Below are positions 1 to 7,978 of a stretch of 11,021 nt of DNA, in pieces (position 1 is the stretch's first letter; every line of letters begins with the position of its first letter). Both the position numbers and the translations under genes were made by a program. The notes below the pieces were generated by a model. It ran no database searches. It was not told the origin of the DNA and was given only the letters and a program-made list of their open reading frames with translations. Source of the stretch: a bacterium. Its GTDB lineage: Bacteria; Bacillota; Bacilli; Lactobacillales; Streptococcaceae. The DNA lies in the NCBI GenBank assembly GCA_905221435.1, contig CAJNDD010000037.1:1-11021 (forward strand), written 5' to 3'.

Positions 1-127
1 TTACAATTGGCTTGAACACCTTTATTGTATCGCGTTTGGAGTTTTTTTGGTATAACCTTCGATGCGCACCCGCATAGCGGGTGGTTTATTTGTCTCGCAC
101 CTTACGGAGCGAGACGGACTAATAGTC
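1..127 (-). mobile_element. Possible left-end fragment of an IS200-type element (partial, runs off the window)
   Basis: Three palindromes lie in a row: arms CACCCGC/GCGGGTG at 67-73 and 77-83 with loop ATA; arms GTCTCGC/GCGAGAC at 92-98 and 109-115; and the self-complementary GACTAATAGTC at 117-127. Read on the minus strand, the hairpins precede an AT-rich stretch with a TACAAT box (29-24) heading off the left edge. This is how the structured 5' end of an IS200/IS605 element looks just before its tnpA gene, and the wording resembles streptococcal IS200 copies as I remember them. No coding sequence of the transposase is inside the window, so the family assignment is an inference. It could instead be another structured leader or repeat. 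Confidence 0.35.
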
Positions 128-138
128 ACATAATAAAA

Positions 139-179
139 CACCCCAAAAGTTAGATTTTTTCTGTCTAACTTTTGGGGTG
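139..179 (-). terminator. Strong hairpin, likely terminator of the HAD gene
   Basis: A perfect 16-bp inverted repeat (139-154 with 164-179) encloses a 9-nt loop. On the minus strand the stem is followed by TTTTATTAT, so it fits a rho-independent terminator about 30 nt past the stop codon of the HAD gene. The stem sequence itself looks IS-derived (see the neighbouring entry). Confidence 0.6.
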
Positions 180-186
180 CAGTTCA
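162..186 (+). mobile_element. IS3-family (IS150-group-like) terminal inverted repeat remnant
   Basis: Read on the minus strand from 186, the sequence begins TGAACTGCACCCCAAAAGTT. It resembles the terminal repeat of IS150-group elements, which start TGTACTGCACCC. Streptococcal IS3 elements often carry an inverted copy of this repeat just inside the right end, which would explain the hairpin at 139-179. No transposase coding sequence is adjacent, so this would be a solo end. The assignment rests on remembered IS ends. Confidence 0.4.
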
Positions 187-212
187 ATTAGAATGGCTAT
201 CTTTTTGTTTGC

Positions 213-1604
213 TTATTTACTTGCTTTTTTCTCTTTATGTCGTTCATAAGCCTTGATTTGACGTTGAATTTCTTTTTCAATCGCAGCTTCTGGAGCATAT
301 TTTTCTTCCCAGTCATCAGGCTTTAAGATTTTGTGCGTAACTGGGTCAAAATGAGCTTTCCCATCAGGGAAAATTTTCCCCATGTTTGCCTCATGAACAA
401 TATCAAAGATACGTTCGGGGTCCACTCCCATCAATACAAAACTACCGTATGTGAAATACAATGTATCGATCAAAGCATCCACTTGACCGACCAGATTTTG
501 CCTAGCAGGTGTCTTTTTCGCCACTTTCTCTGCCGCCTTATCAAGTGCCTCATGCATGCTTGCAAGGGAGTTTTGGAATTCTTCCTCCGAAGAACTTGCT
601 GCACGAACAAACTCTACTAATTCTTCAATTTTAAAGTCTGCGCGGTGGGTTGCACCTTCAGCATCCCATGCCTGTGGCTCTTCTTGAGTTCGTTCATCCA
701 TCATGTGGTGGAAGGTTTTAACCTTATTAAAGTGGTAGTCTCGACTGACAAACACTTTTTCTGAAGCCAAAACACCAAAGTGCTCGAGCGCCTTGTGGAT
801 ACCATCTTGTTGATTACTTGTCGTAATATGCTTGGCAACTTCTTTGACACTGCTACTGCCATTTCCCATAGCGACCGACATACCAACACCCGCCAACATT
901 TCTAGGTCATTGTCGGAATCACCAAAGGCCATGACTTGATTGAGATCAAAACCATATTCTTTCCCGACTCGGCGAATGCCTTCTAATTTGGAATTTCCTT
1001 GGTTAATGATATCTGCTGCAAAAGGATTGCTTCGAGTTAATTTCAAATCTTCAAAATCACTTGCTGCCTTCTCAGATTCTTCTGGCGTCATCAGCATCAA
1101 AACTTGATAAATGGGTTGATTAATCAAGTTAAGCAAGTCGTCTTCCTTTTGAGGAACTGCCTTGCTGACCATTCGATTAAAGGAACGGCTAACGGTTCTT
1201 GTCAGAACAGTCGGAATAAAACGACTAACCAGTTGGGAAAAGGAGCCGAGACCAAATGACATAATTTTCGAACCAACAACGGCATGCTCGGTTCCAAGAG
1301 CGATTTCTTTACGCTCCTTTTTAGCATAAGCAATCAGTTTACGCAGGCTTGACTTAGCAATCGGGCTTGCAAAGAGCACCTTTTCTTTATTAAAAATGTA
1401 TTGGCCGTTGTAGGTCACCGCAAAATCCAAGTCCAAGTCTTCCATCAATTCCTTGACAAAAAACGGCCCTCGTCCTGTCGCTACTCCAACAAGCACTCCT
1501 TGCTCTTTGACAATCTTAATCGCGTCCTTAGTGGATTTCAAAACACTCTTGCGATCGTTGACTAGCGTTCCATCGATATCAAAAAAAACAGCCTTGACTT
1601 CCAT
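213..1604 (-). CDS. HAD (Cof-type) phosphatase fused to an NTP-pyrophosphatase-like domain
   Basis: The 463-residue soluble protein has two parts. Residues 1 to about 280 form a Cof-type HAD phosphatase: motif I DIDGT (nucleophile D9, acid/base D11), motif II threonine T43 in ATGR, motif III lysine K206, and motif IV GDSDND at 228-233. The large insert between motifs II and III is the type-II cap. Residues from about 290 to the end are helical and contain a patch (DALIDTLYFTYG, then GVDP, HEANMGK) like the all-alpha NTP pyrophosphohydrolase fold (MazG/HisE-like). Ordinary Cof proteins are about 270 residues, so the tail is a true extra domain. Substrates are unknown; a house-cleaning role on damaged nucleotides or sugar phosphates is an inference. 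The ATG at 1604 is preceded by GGGGAG about 11 nt upstream. The gene is divergent from asparaginase and appears monocistronic. Confidence 0.88.
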   Translation of the reverse strand: MEVKAVFFDIDGTLVNDRKSVLKSTKDAIKIVKEQGVLVGVATGRGPFFVKELMEDLDLDFAVTYNGQYIFNKEKVLFASPIAKSSLRKLIAYAKKERKEIALGTEHAVVGSKIMSFGLGSFSQLVSRFIPTVLTRTVSRSFNRMVSKAVPQKEDDLLNLINQPIYQVLMLMTPEESEKAASDFEDLKLTRSNPFAADIINQGNSKLEGIRRVGKEYGFDLNQVMAFGDSDNDLEMLAGVGMSVAMGNGSSSVKEVAKHITTSNQQDGIHKALEHFGVLASEKVFVSRDYHFNKVKTFHHMMDERTQEEPQAWDAEGATHRADFKIEELVEFVRAASSSEEEFQNSLASMHEALDKAAEKVAKKTPARQNLVGQVDALIDTLYFTYGSFVLMGVDPERIFDIVHEANMGKIFPDGKAHFDPVTHKILKPDDWEEKYAPEAAIEKEIQRQIKAYERHKEKKASK

Positions 1605-1626
1605 CCTGTCCCATTCTCCCCTTTTG

Positions 1627-1635
1627 TGTTACAAT
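1627..1635 (+). promoter_or_regulatory. Extended -10 promoter of the asparaginase gene
   Basis: TGTTACAAT on the plus strand is an extended -10 (TACAAT at 1630-1635), 34 nt before the asparaginase ATG. It has no clear -35 box. It lies back to back with the HAD-gene promoter, one base apart, so RNA polymerase should be able to occupy only one at a time. Confidence 0.5.
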
Positions 1636-1636
1636 G

Positions 1637-1645
1637 ATTATACCA
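1637..1645 (-). promoter_or_regulatory. Extended -10 promoter of the HAD gene
   Basis: On the minus strand the sequence TGGTATAAT is a consensus -10 box (TATAAT, 1642-1637) with the TG extension. No good -35 box lies 17 nt upstream, which extended -10 promoters tolerate. It sits 33 nt before the start codon. Confidence 0.6.
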
Positions 1646-1669
1646 CATTTCAGAAAGAGTGACTAAATC

Positions 1670-2632
1670 ATGCCTAAGAAAATCCTTGTTTTACATACAG
1701 GTGGGACTATTTCCATGCAAGCAGATGCCACTGGTGCCGTTGTAACTAGCCAGGACAATCCCATGAACCATGTTTCCAATCCGCTTGAAGGGATTGAGGT
1801 TCATGCCCTAGACTTTTTTAATCTGCCAAGCCCTCATATTAAACCCAAGCATATGCTTGCACTCTATCATAAGATTAAAGAGGACGCTGATAACTATGAT
1901 GGAGTTGTCATCACACATGGTACAGATACCTTAGAAGAAACAGCTTACTTCCTTGATACCATGGAAATCCCACACATGCCCATCGTTCTAACAGGGGCCA
2001 TGCGTAGTTCAAACGAACTTGGTAGCGACGGTGTTTATAACTATCTGAGTGCTTTACGAGTTGCCAGCGATGATAAAGCAGCCGACAAGGGGGTGCTGGT
2101 CGTCATGAATGACGAGATCCATGCAGCCAAGTATGTAACCAAAACTCATACGACCAATGTCAGCACCTTTCAAACCCCAACACATGGACCACTTGGTCTC
2201 ATCATGAAGCAAGAAATCCTCTACTTCAAAACGGCTGAACCTCGTGTCCGGTTTGATCTCGAACATATTCAAGGTCTGGTTCCCATCATCTCAGCCTATG
2301 CAGGTATGACAGACGAGCTGATTGATATGTTAGACTTGGAACAGCTGGATGGCTTAGTCATTCAGGCCTTTGGAGCAGGCAATGTCCCAAAAGAAACAGC
2401 TCAAAAGTTGGAAAATCTCCTCCAAAAAGGAATCCCAGTCGCCTTGGTCTCACGTTGTTTTAACGGTATTGCTGAACCTGTCTACGCCTACCAAGGTGGA
2501 GGGGTACAGTTGCAACAAGCTGGTGTTTTCTTTGTCAAAGAACTCAACGCTCAAAAAGCGCGCCTCAAATTATTAATTGCCCTTAATGCTGGACTAAAAG
2601 GACAGGCTTTGAAAGACTATATGGAAGGATAA
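1670..2632 (+). CDS. ansA: Type I (cytoplasmic) L-asparaginase
   Basis: The 320-residue enzyme hydrolyses L-asparagine to aspartate and ammonia. Both family signatures are present: HTGGTIS near the N-terminus, with the nucleophilic threonine T13, and THGTDTLEE at 82-90, with the T85/D86 pair. The catalytic lysine is K158 in VTKTHTT. GAMR at 109-112 and the SDG at 119-121 are also conserved. There is no signal peptide, so the protein should be cytoplasmic, which fits the low-affinity type I enzymes rather than the exported type II. Length is normal for the family. The gene stands alone, divergent from the HAD gene and convergent with ccpA, and ends before a hairpin terminator. Confidence 0.95.
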   Translation: MPKKILVLHTGGTISMQADATGAVVTSQDNPMNHVSNPLEGIEVHALDFFNLPSPHIKPKHMLALYHKIKEDADNYDGVVITHGTDTLEETAYFLDTMEIPHMPIVLTGAMRSSNELGSDGVYNYLSALRVASDDKAADKGVLVVMNDEIHAAKYVTKTHTTNVSTFQTPTHGPLGLIMKQEILYFKTAEPRVRFDLEHIQGLVPIISAYAGMTDELIDMLDLEQLDGLVIQAFGAGNVPKETAQKLENLLQKGIPVALVSRCFNGIAEPVYAYQGGGVQLQQAGVFFVKELNAQKARLKLLIALNAGLKGQALKDYMEG

Positions 2633-2650
2633 ACCTCTTCTCTAGAAAGC

Positions 2651-2683
2651 AAATCAGGAAATCGTGAGATTTCCTGATTTTTT
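2651..2683 (+). terminator. Rho-independent terminator of the asparaginase gene
   Basis: A perfect 13-bp stem (2651-2663 with 2668-2680) with a GTGA tetraloop runs into TTTTTT (2678-2683). It lies between two convergent genes. The minus-strand T tract is weak (TTTGCTTTC), so service for ccpA is possible but less certain. Confidence 0.88.
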
Positions 2684-3694
2684 CTATTTACGTTTTCGTG
2701 TAGAGCGGCGCTCTGTCAAACCATGAGGTAAGAGAACTTCACGTTCTTCCAACTCTTCCTTATGCATAATCTTAGTCAACATACGCATGCTGATAGCACC
2801 TAGATCATAAAGAGGTTGGGCAACTGTCGTCAAGTTTGGACGAGTGAATCGTGCAATCTGAGAGTCATCTGTCGTAATGATTTCAAACTCTTCTGGCACA
2901 GATACACCATGGTCAGCCAAACCATTTAGGACACCCGCAGCCAATTCATCACCTGTTACAACTGCGGCTGTAGCTTGTGATGAAATCAAGCGTTCTGCCA
3001 AGGCATAACCATCGTCATAGCTGTATTTTGATTCGAAGACCAAGCCCTCGCTATAAGAATGTCCAGCTTTTTTCAAGGCTTCCTTGTAACCAATCAACCG
3101 AATTTTACCGTTGATATCGTCAACAAGTGGCCCACTGACAAAGGCAATCTTTTCATTTTCTTGAAGCAAATGGGTGACGGCATCAATCGTTGCTTGTTTG
3201 TAATCAATATTGACACTTGGAAGTTGGTGTTCTATATCCACAGTACCAGCAAGAACAACTGGTGTCCGTGAACGAGAAAATTCTGAACGAATCTTTTCAG
3301 TCAAGTGATAGCCCATAAAGATAATACCATCAACTTGTTTTGAAAAGAGGGTGTTGACCACTGAAACTTCCTTTTCATCATCTTCATCGCTATTCGCAAG
3401 GACGATATTATACTTGTACATTTCAGCAATATCATCGATTCCTTTGGCAAGTGTTGAGAAGTATCCATTGGTAATGTTGGGAATCACAACACCAACTGTC
3501 GTGGTTTTCTTGCTGGCCAAACCACGCGCTACCGCATTTGGACGGTAGTCAAGACGATCAATCACCTCTAGAACTTTTTTACGAGTATTCTCTTTAACGT
3601 TCTTATTGCCGTTCACTACACGACTAACAGTTGCCATTGAAACCCCAGCTTCACGGGCAACGTCATAAATCGTTACTGTATCATCTGTGTTCAT
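2684..3694 (-). CDS. ccpA: Catabolite control protein A, LacI-family global regulator
   Basis: The 336-residue protein is a LacI/GalR-family repressor. Residues 7-28 form the helix-turn-helix (TIYDVAREAGVSMATVSRVV), followed by the hinge helix around 52-61 (PNAVARGLAS) and a periplasmic-binding-protein-like core (about 63-330) beginning TTTVGVVIPNITNGYF. The C-terminal stretch with RPNLTTVAQPLYDLGAISMR is typical of CcpA, which binds cre sites as a complex with HPr phosphorylated on serine 46 to control carbon metabolism genes. Length matches CcpA of other Firmicutes. The ATG has a good AAAGGAAA ribosome site 5 nt upstream. It has its own promoter with an overlapping cre-like site, consistent with autoregulation. 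Confidence 0.95.
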   Translation of the reverse strand: MNTDDTVTIYDVAREAGVSMATVSRVVNGNKNVKENTRKKVLEVIDRLDYRPNAVARGLASKKTTTVGVVIPNITNGYFSTLAKGIDDIAEMYKYNIVLANSDEDDEKEVSVVNTLFSKQVDGIIFMGYHLTEKIRSEFSRSRTPVVLAGTVDIEHQLPSVNIDYKQATIDAVTHLLQENEKIAFVSGPLVDDINGKIRLIGYKEALKKAGHSYSEGLVFESKYSYDDGYALAERLISSQATAAVVTGDELAAGVLNGLADHGVSVPEEFEIITTDDSQIARFTRPNLTTVAQPLYDLGAISMRMLTKIMHKEELEEREVLLPHGLTERRSTRKRK

Positions 3695-3715
3695 TTCGTT
3701 TCCTTTCTATATTGA

Positions 3716-3729
3716 AAATTTCGCTTTCA
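3716..3729 (-). promoter_or_regulatory. Weak second cre-like half site in the ccpA leader
   Basis: TGAAAGCGAAATTT on the minus strand has a perfect left half and CG core (TGAAAGCG) but lacks the right-half CA. It lies downstream of the likely transcription start and could act with the site at 3760-3773. This is only a pattern match. Confidence 0.25.
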
Positions 3730-3745
3730 TGCATCTGCTTACTCC

Positions 3746-3774
3746 ATTTTATCACTTATTGTAAACACTTTCAA
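3746..3774 (-). promoter_or_regulatory. Promoter of ccpA
   Basis: On the minus strand TTGAAA (3774-3769) and TAAAAT (3751-3746) are separated by exactly 17 nt. This is a good sigma-A-type promoter about 50 nt upstream of the ccpA start codon. Confidence 0.65.
3760..3773 (-). promoter_or_regulatory. cre-like operator overlapping the ccpA -35 box
   Basis: TGAAAGTGTTTACA on the minus strand matches the cre pattern (TGNAARCGNWWWCA type) except for T in place of C in the central CG. It overlaps the -35 hexamer and the start of the spacer, where bound CcpA would block RNA polymerase, so it fits negative autoregulation. Confidence 0.5.
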
Positions 3775-3777
3775 GTA

Positions 3778-3801
3778 TTTTTTAGAGAAACTCTGAAAAA
3801 A
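3778..3801. terminator. Symmetric A/T-flanked hairpin, possible relic terminator
   Basis: T6-AGAG, loop AAA, then CTCT-G-A6 gives about 10 pairs including one G-T wobble. It has T runs on both strands, so it could terminate in either direction. No gene currently reads into it; it may be left over from a previous neighbour of ccpA. The GC content of the stem is low and the call is weak. Confidence 0.25.
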
Positions 3802-3843
3802 TTTCACAACCTATTCCCATTTTGAAAAAGTGAGTACGTTTTC

Positions 3844-3872
3844 TTGATTTTTGAGATATTTTGCTGTATGAT
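3844..3872 (+). promoter_or_regulatory. Promoter of the DUF960-type gene
   Basis: TTGATT (3844-3849) and TATGAT (3867-3872) are spaced by 17 nt. A strong purine ribosome site, GAGGGAGGG, follows about 8 nt before the ATG at 3903. Confidence 0.65.
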
Positions 3873-3902
3873 AAGGAAAAATAAAAGAGGGAGGGAATAA
3901 TT

Positions 3903-4220
3903 ATGGCTTTTACCAATACTCAGAGACGTTCTGCTAGTTTTGGTGTTGTGACCAGCCTACCTGATGATGTCATTGACTCTTTATGGTATATTATCGATCA
4001 TTTCCTGAAAAATGTCTTTGAATTAGAAGAAGAACTTGAGTTTCAGCTACTCAACAATAAGGGGACCATCACCTTCCATTTTTCTAGCCAGCACCTTCCG
4101 ACTAGTATTGATTTTGATTTTAATCATCCTTTTGATCCGCTTTACCCTCCTAGGGTCCTTGTTTTAGATATGGACGGTAGAGAAACCATCCTTCTTCCAG
4201 AAGAAAATGACCTATTTTAA
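3903..4220 (+). CDS. Small DUF960-family protein of unknown function
   Basis: This 105-residue protein begins MAFTNTQRRSASFGVVTSLP and looks like the DUF960 family found in streptococci and staphylococci. No catalytic motif, signal peptide or membrane segment is visible. The middle (LEEELEFQLLN, TITFHFSSQ, SIDFDF) reads as alternating beta strands, and the protein is acidic with an aspartate/glutamate-rich C-terminus ending EENDLF. It has its own promoter, a strong ribosome site and a terminator, so it is a real, separately expressed gene. Its position beside the folate operon does not suggest a role, because the two are convergent. The function is unknown. Confidence 0.85.
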   Translation: MAFTNTQRRSASFGVVTSLPDDVIDSLWYIIDHFLKNVFELEEELEFQLLNNKGTITFHFSSQHLPTSIDFDFNHPFDPLYPPRVLVLDMDGRETILLPEENDLF

Positions 4221-4267
4221 AAACTCTAGCTTCTCGGCGCAAACTGCTGAGGAACTAGAGTTTTTTT
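4219..4267. terminator. Bidirectional terminator between the DUF960-type gene and sulD
   Basis: Arms AAAACTCTAG (4219-4228) and CTAGAGTTTT (4254-4263), with further imperfect pairing inside, are followed by T to 4267. The matching A run on the left gives a T run on the other strand, so it can end both the plus-strand gene and the folate operon. The stem starts inside the stop codon of the plus-strand gene. Confidence 0.85.
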
Positions 4268-5080
4268 CTATTTGTTCAATTCTTGATACAAGTAGCGTAT
4301 CGGCTGTTTGAGTACTGGATGGATAAAATGGGGAGCTATTTCCACTAATGGCTCAAGAACAAAGAGGCGTTCTGCTATATAAGGATGAGGCAAGATGAGG
4401 TCGTCTGTATAGATGACCTGGTCTTCTACAAAGAGCAGGTCCAAATCGATCAAGCGAGGCCCCCAACGAACCTCTCGAACCCGTCCCATTTCTGACTCGA
4501 TGGCTAATAATGTTTCTAACAAGACTGGAGCTGGTAACCAGGTTTCTACTTCAATCACCTGATTGGCAAAGCTATCCTGCTCCACACCACCCCAAGGATC
4601 CGTCGTCAAAACACTGGACTCTTTGAGAATATGGATGCCACGAGCTCGCAGGTTGTCAATGGCTTTTTCCAAGTTTGCTTGCTTATCTCCCATATTACTT
4701 CCTAGAGCGATAAAGGCCCGTTGTTTGCGACGGCGAATGGTCACCGAGCAGGTATCCAATGGTAAATGCACTGGAGCCCAAGGTTTTTTGAGTTCCAGTT
4801 CAATCTCTTGGACCAGAGGATAGGTCTCAAAGGTACGTTCAACGAGTTTGTAGGCTACCGTTTCAATCAAGTCCTCAGTGCTTTCCTGAAACCAAGTCGT
4901 CCACTGCTGACACAGTTCTCCGTAATGGATAGAAGCTGCCAAATCCAAGTCTGTCGCTGCCTTGGTCATGTCATAGGATAAGCTTGCGGAAATAACAAAC
5001 TTTTGCCCCAATTCTTTCTCACTAGGAAAGAGACCATGATAGGCAAAAATTTCCAAATCTTTAATCTGCAGTTGATCCAT
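4268..5080 (-). CDS. sulD: Bifunctional dihydroneopterin aldolase / HPPK (SulD, FolB-FolK fusion)
   Basis: The 270-residue protein fuses two consecutive folate enzymes. Residues 1 to about 118 are dihydroneopterin aldolase: [15 protein letters not shown] at 14-28 carries the conserved glutamate E21, and the lysine in LKKPWAPV (98-99) fits the catalytic position. Residues from about 120 are hydroxymethyl-dihydropterin pyrophosphokinase: ALGSNMGD at 125-132, DSFANQV at 169-175, and [12 protein letters not shown] at 205-216 with the metal-binding pair D212/D214, then LPHP. The fused form is the known pneumococcal SulD. It is the last gene of the operon. The 42-nt gap to folE contains a hairpin, and the ATG has its own AGAAAGGA ribosome site. 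It splits dihydroneopterin and activates 6-hydroxymethyl-dihydropterin with ATP for FolP. Confidence 0.95.
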   Translation of the reverse strand: MDQLQIKDLEIFAYHGLFPSEKELGQKFVISASLSYDMTKAATDLDLAASIHYGELCQQWTTWFQESTEDLIETVAYKLVERTFETYPLVQEIELELKKPWAPVHLPLDTCSVTIRRRKQRAFIALGSNMGDKQANLEKAIDNLRARGIHILKESSVLTTDPWGGVEQDSFANQVIEVETWLPAPVLLETLLAIESEMGRVREVRWGPRLIDLDLLFVEDQVIYTDDLILPHPYIAERLFVLEPLVEIAPHFIHPVLKQPIRYLYQELNK

Positions 5081-5099
5081 AACTAGTCCTTTCTAGAAA

Positions 5100-5118
5100 A
5101 ATCCGCATGAAGCGGATT
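5100..5118 (-). terminator. Terminator-like hairpin inside the folate operon, between folE and sulD
   Basis: On the minus strand AATCCGC, loop TTCAT, GCGGATT is followed by TTTC, giving five T in a row counting the arm end. The structure lies 5 nt past the folE stop codon and just before the sulD ribosome site. It could act as a partial terminator, a processing site, or an end-stabilising hairpin. The stem is only 7 bp, so read-through is expected. Confidence 0.45.
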
Positions 5119-5122
5119 CTTT

Positions 5123-5677
5123 TTATAGCCCCATTAGACGATAAGCCTGATCTCGGAGATCCTTATCCGTCTCAAAAACGCCTCGGGCTACAGTGGTCAA
5201 AGTCGCAGTGCCTGGCTTTCTGACACCACGCATGCTCATACACATATGTTCGGCCTCAATGACAACAAAGGCTCCCTTAGCCCCCAGATAGTCCATCAAG
5301 GCATCAGCCACTTCAATATTCAACCGTTCTTGAATCTGTGGTTTTTTAGAATAAACTTCAACTGTACGGGCTAGCTTGGACAAGCCTGCCACACGACCAT
5401 CTGGAATGTAGGCAATGTGCGCTCTCCCATAAAATGGCAAGAAGTGGTGTTCACACATAGTGTGGAAAAAGATATCCTTTTCTACCACCATGTTACCATC
5501 AATAATCTCAAAAGATTTTGATAAATGTTCCTCCGCTGTTTGACCAAGACCTGAAAAAATCTCTTGGTACATACGGGCTACACGAGCAGGAGTTTCCTGC
5601 AATCCCTCTCGGTTAGCATCCTCACCAACGGCCTCGATAATCATTTTTACAGCCATTTCAATCTTTTGTGTATCCAT
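5123..5677 (-). CDS. folE: GTP cyclohydrolase I
   Basis: This 184-residue enzyme converts GTP to 7,8-dihydroneopterin triphosphate and formate, the entry step of folate synthesis. The zinc ligands C75, H78 (in [10 protein letters not shown]) and C146 (in [11 protein letters not shown]) are all present, as are the family signatures around 97-107 ([11 protein letters not shown]) and 114-119 (QIQERL). Length fits the short bacterial form, which assembles as a decamer. Its start overlaps the end of folC by 20 bases in another frame, which points to translational coupling. The ribosome site GAGAGGAAG lies inside the folC tail. In pneumococci this gene is called sulC. Confidence 0.96.
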   Translation of the reverse strand: MDTQKIEMAVKMIIEAVGEDANREGLQETPARVARMYQEIFSGLGQTAEEHLSKSFEIIDGNMVVEKDIFFHTMCEHHFLPFYGRAHIAYIPDGRVAGLSKLARTVEVYSKKPQIQERLNIEVADALMDYLGAKGAFVVIEAEHMCMSMRGVRKPGTATLTTVARGVFETDKDLRDQAYRLMGL

Positions 5678-6980
5678 TCTCGTTCTTCCTCTCCATCAGA
5701 TAGGCTCTCACTTGGCTCAAGAAATACAAGGAACCTGTGACAATCCTAACTGTTTGTTTCTCTTCTTTTTTATCTGTCAATTTATGCTCTAGAAAATCCT
5801 GCCAACCTTGGTAATTGAGATTTCTAGACTTAGCCGTCTCTTTCAGCACGCTTTCATCCGTCGCCCGACTATCGTCAAAATGTGTTAAAGTCAATTGACT
5901 ATCTGGCACCGTTTCTAGCAAATCCAGCATATCCTCCAAAGCCTTGGTTTTGATACAGGTAAAGAGAATTTCCTTATGATAATCCGCAAAGCGTTCTTGC
6001 AAGGTTGCTAATAAAGCCTTGATAGCATGGGGATTGTGGGCCCCATCCAAAAGCAGCAAGGGGTCGCTAGACACGACCTCCAAACGCCCTGGCCATCTGG
6101 TCTCTTTCAAAGCTTGAGCAACCAAGGCATTACTTGCTAATTCTCGTCCAGTCTCTTGACAATAAGTGTCCAGGAGAGTAAGCGCCATCGCCGCATTCTC
6201 TATCTGATGCAAGCCAAGCAAACCTGTTTGAAAGCGACCTTGTCTGACAGGGCTTGTATAGTCAAAGACCTCGCCTGTCGTCATACTTTCTTGATGACGA
6301 ACCTGATAATCACTCCCATAGGCAAGTTTAGGCGCATTTTTAGCTTCTGCAATATGGTCGATCACAGTCAAGGCTTCAGGAACAATATGACCTGTCACCA
6401 AGGGAATGCCTTGTTTGATAATACCAGCCTTCTGCTCTGCTATGGCTTCCAAGGTGTCACCAAGTAGGGCTACATGATCCAGTCCAATGGTCGTAATTCC
6501 TGTTAAAATTGGCTGGCAGACATTAGTACTATCCAAAAGACCACCCATGCCGACTTCCATGATGACCACATCTACTTGCTCTGAGGCAAAGTAATCATAA
6601 GCTAGAGCTGTGATAATTTCAAACTCGGTTGTTCCCTGCAAATTGTCAGCAGATTCCCCCTCAAGCAAAGACTGATAGTCTGCCATGAGGGCTTCTAGCC
6701 TAGCTTCGGGAATGGATTCCCCATTGATGCTAATCTGATCCGTATAATGAATGAGATAGGGCGAGCTGAACACCCCAACTCTCAGACCTAGCTTTTCCAG
6801 CATCTTTTCCAAAAAAGCAATGGTAGACCCCTTACCGTTTGTTCCACCGATGTGGATAACCTTAAGTTTGAGATGGGGATTGCCTCGCAAAGCTAGGAGT
6901 TCTACCATGCGTTCCAAGCCAAAATGCGGTTGGTCGGTCCGAAAGTTGGCAATCCACTGATTGTTTTCAATTTCGTTCAT
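5658..6980 (-). CDS. folC: Dihydrofolate synthase / folylpolyglutamate synthase
   Basis: The 440-residue Mur-ligase-family enzyme adds glutamate to dihydropteroate, and may extend the polyglutamate tail, using ATP. The P-loop is [11 protein letters not shown] at 43-53. Other family marks are SSPYL at 72-76, TEFE at 118-121, EVGMGG at 142-147, the [13 protein letters not shown] region near 180-195, and [10 protein letters not shown] near 315, which begins the C-terminal domain. Length is normal. The start codon lies one base after the folP stop codon and has no good ribosome site of its own, so translation probably depends on ribosomes finishing folP. Known as sulB in pneumococcus. Confidence 0.95.
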   Translation of the reverse strand: MNEIENNQWIANFRTDQPHFGLERMVELLALRGNPHLKLKVIHIGGTNGKGSTIAFLEKMLEKLGLRVGVFSSPYLIHYTDQISINGESIPEARLEALMADYQSLLEGESADNLQGTTEFEIITALAYDYFASEQVDVVIMEVGMGGLLDSTNVCQPILTGITTIGLDHVALLGDTLEAIAEQKAGIIKQGIPLVTGHIVPEALTVIDHIAEAKNAPKLAYGSDYQVRHQESMTTGEVFDYTSPVRQGRFQTGLLGLHQIENAAMALTLLDTYCQETGRELASNALVAQALKETRWPGRLEVVSSDPLLLLDGAHNPHAIKALLATLQERFADYHKEILFTCIKTKALEDMLDLLETVPDSQLTLTHFDDSRATDESVLKETAKSRNLNYQGWQDFLEHKLTDKKEEKQTVRIVTGSLYFLSQVRAYLMERKNENGYTKD

Positions 6981-6981
6981 C

Positions 6982-7939
<958 letters not shown>

Positions 7940-7965
7940 CAAGTTTTTCACCACATTATTTTTCT

Positions 7966-7974
7966 ATTTTACCA
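7966..7974 (-). promoter_or_regulatory. Extended -10 promoter of the folate operon
   Basis: TGGTAAAAT on the minus strand (TAAAAT at 7971-7966) is an extended -10 about 40 nt before the folP ATG. No -35 consensus is seen; the region 17 nt upstream is the T-rich tail of a hairpin. Confidence 0.5.
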
Positions 7975-7978
7975 TAAA

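Noticed and set aside
2..55. Open frame YNWLEHLYCIAFGVFLV ending at 53-55, as the tail of a plus-strand protein
   Set aside because: It is only 17 codons, matches no family I know, and lies on the opposite strand to a more convincing reading of the region as an IS200-type left end.
333..620. 95-codon plus-strand frame inside the HAD gene
   Set aside because: It is the antisense shadow of a well-supported coding sequence, with no ribosome site or family resemblance.
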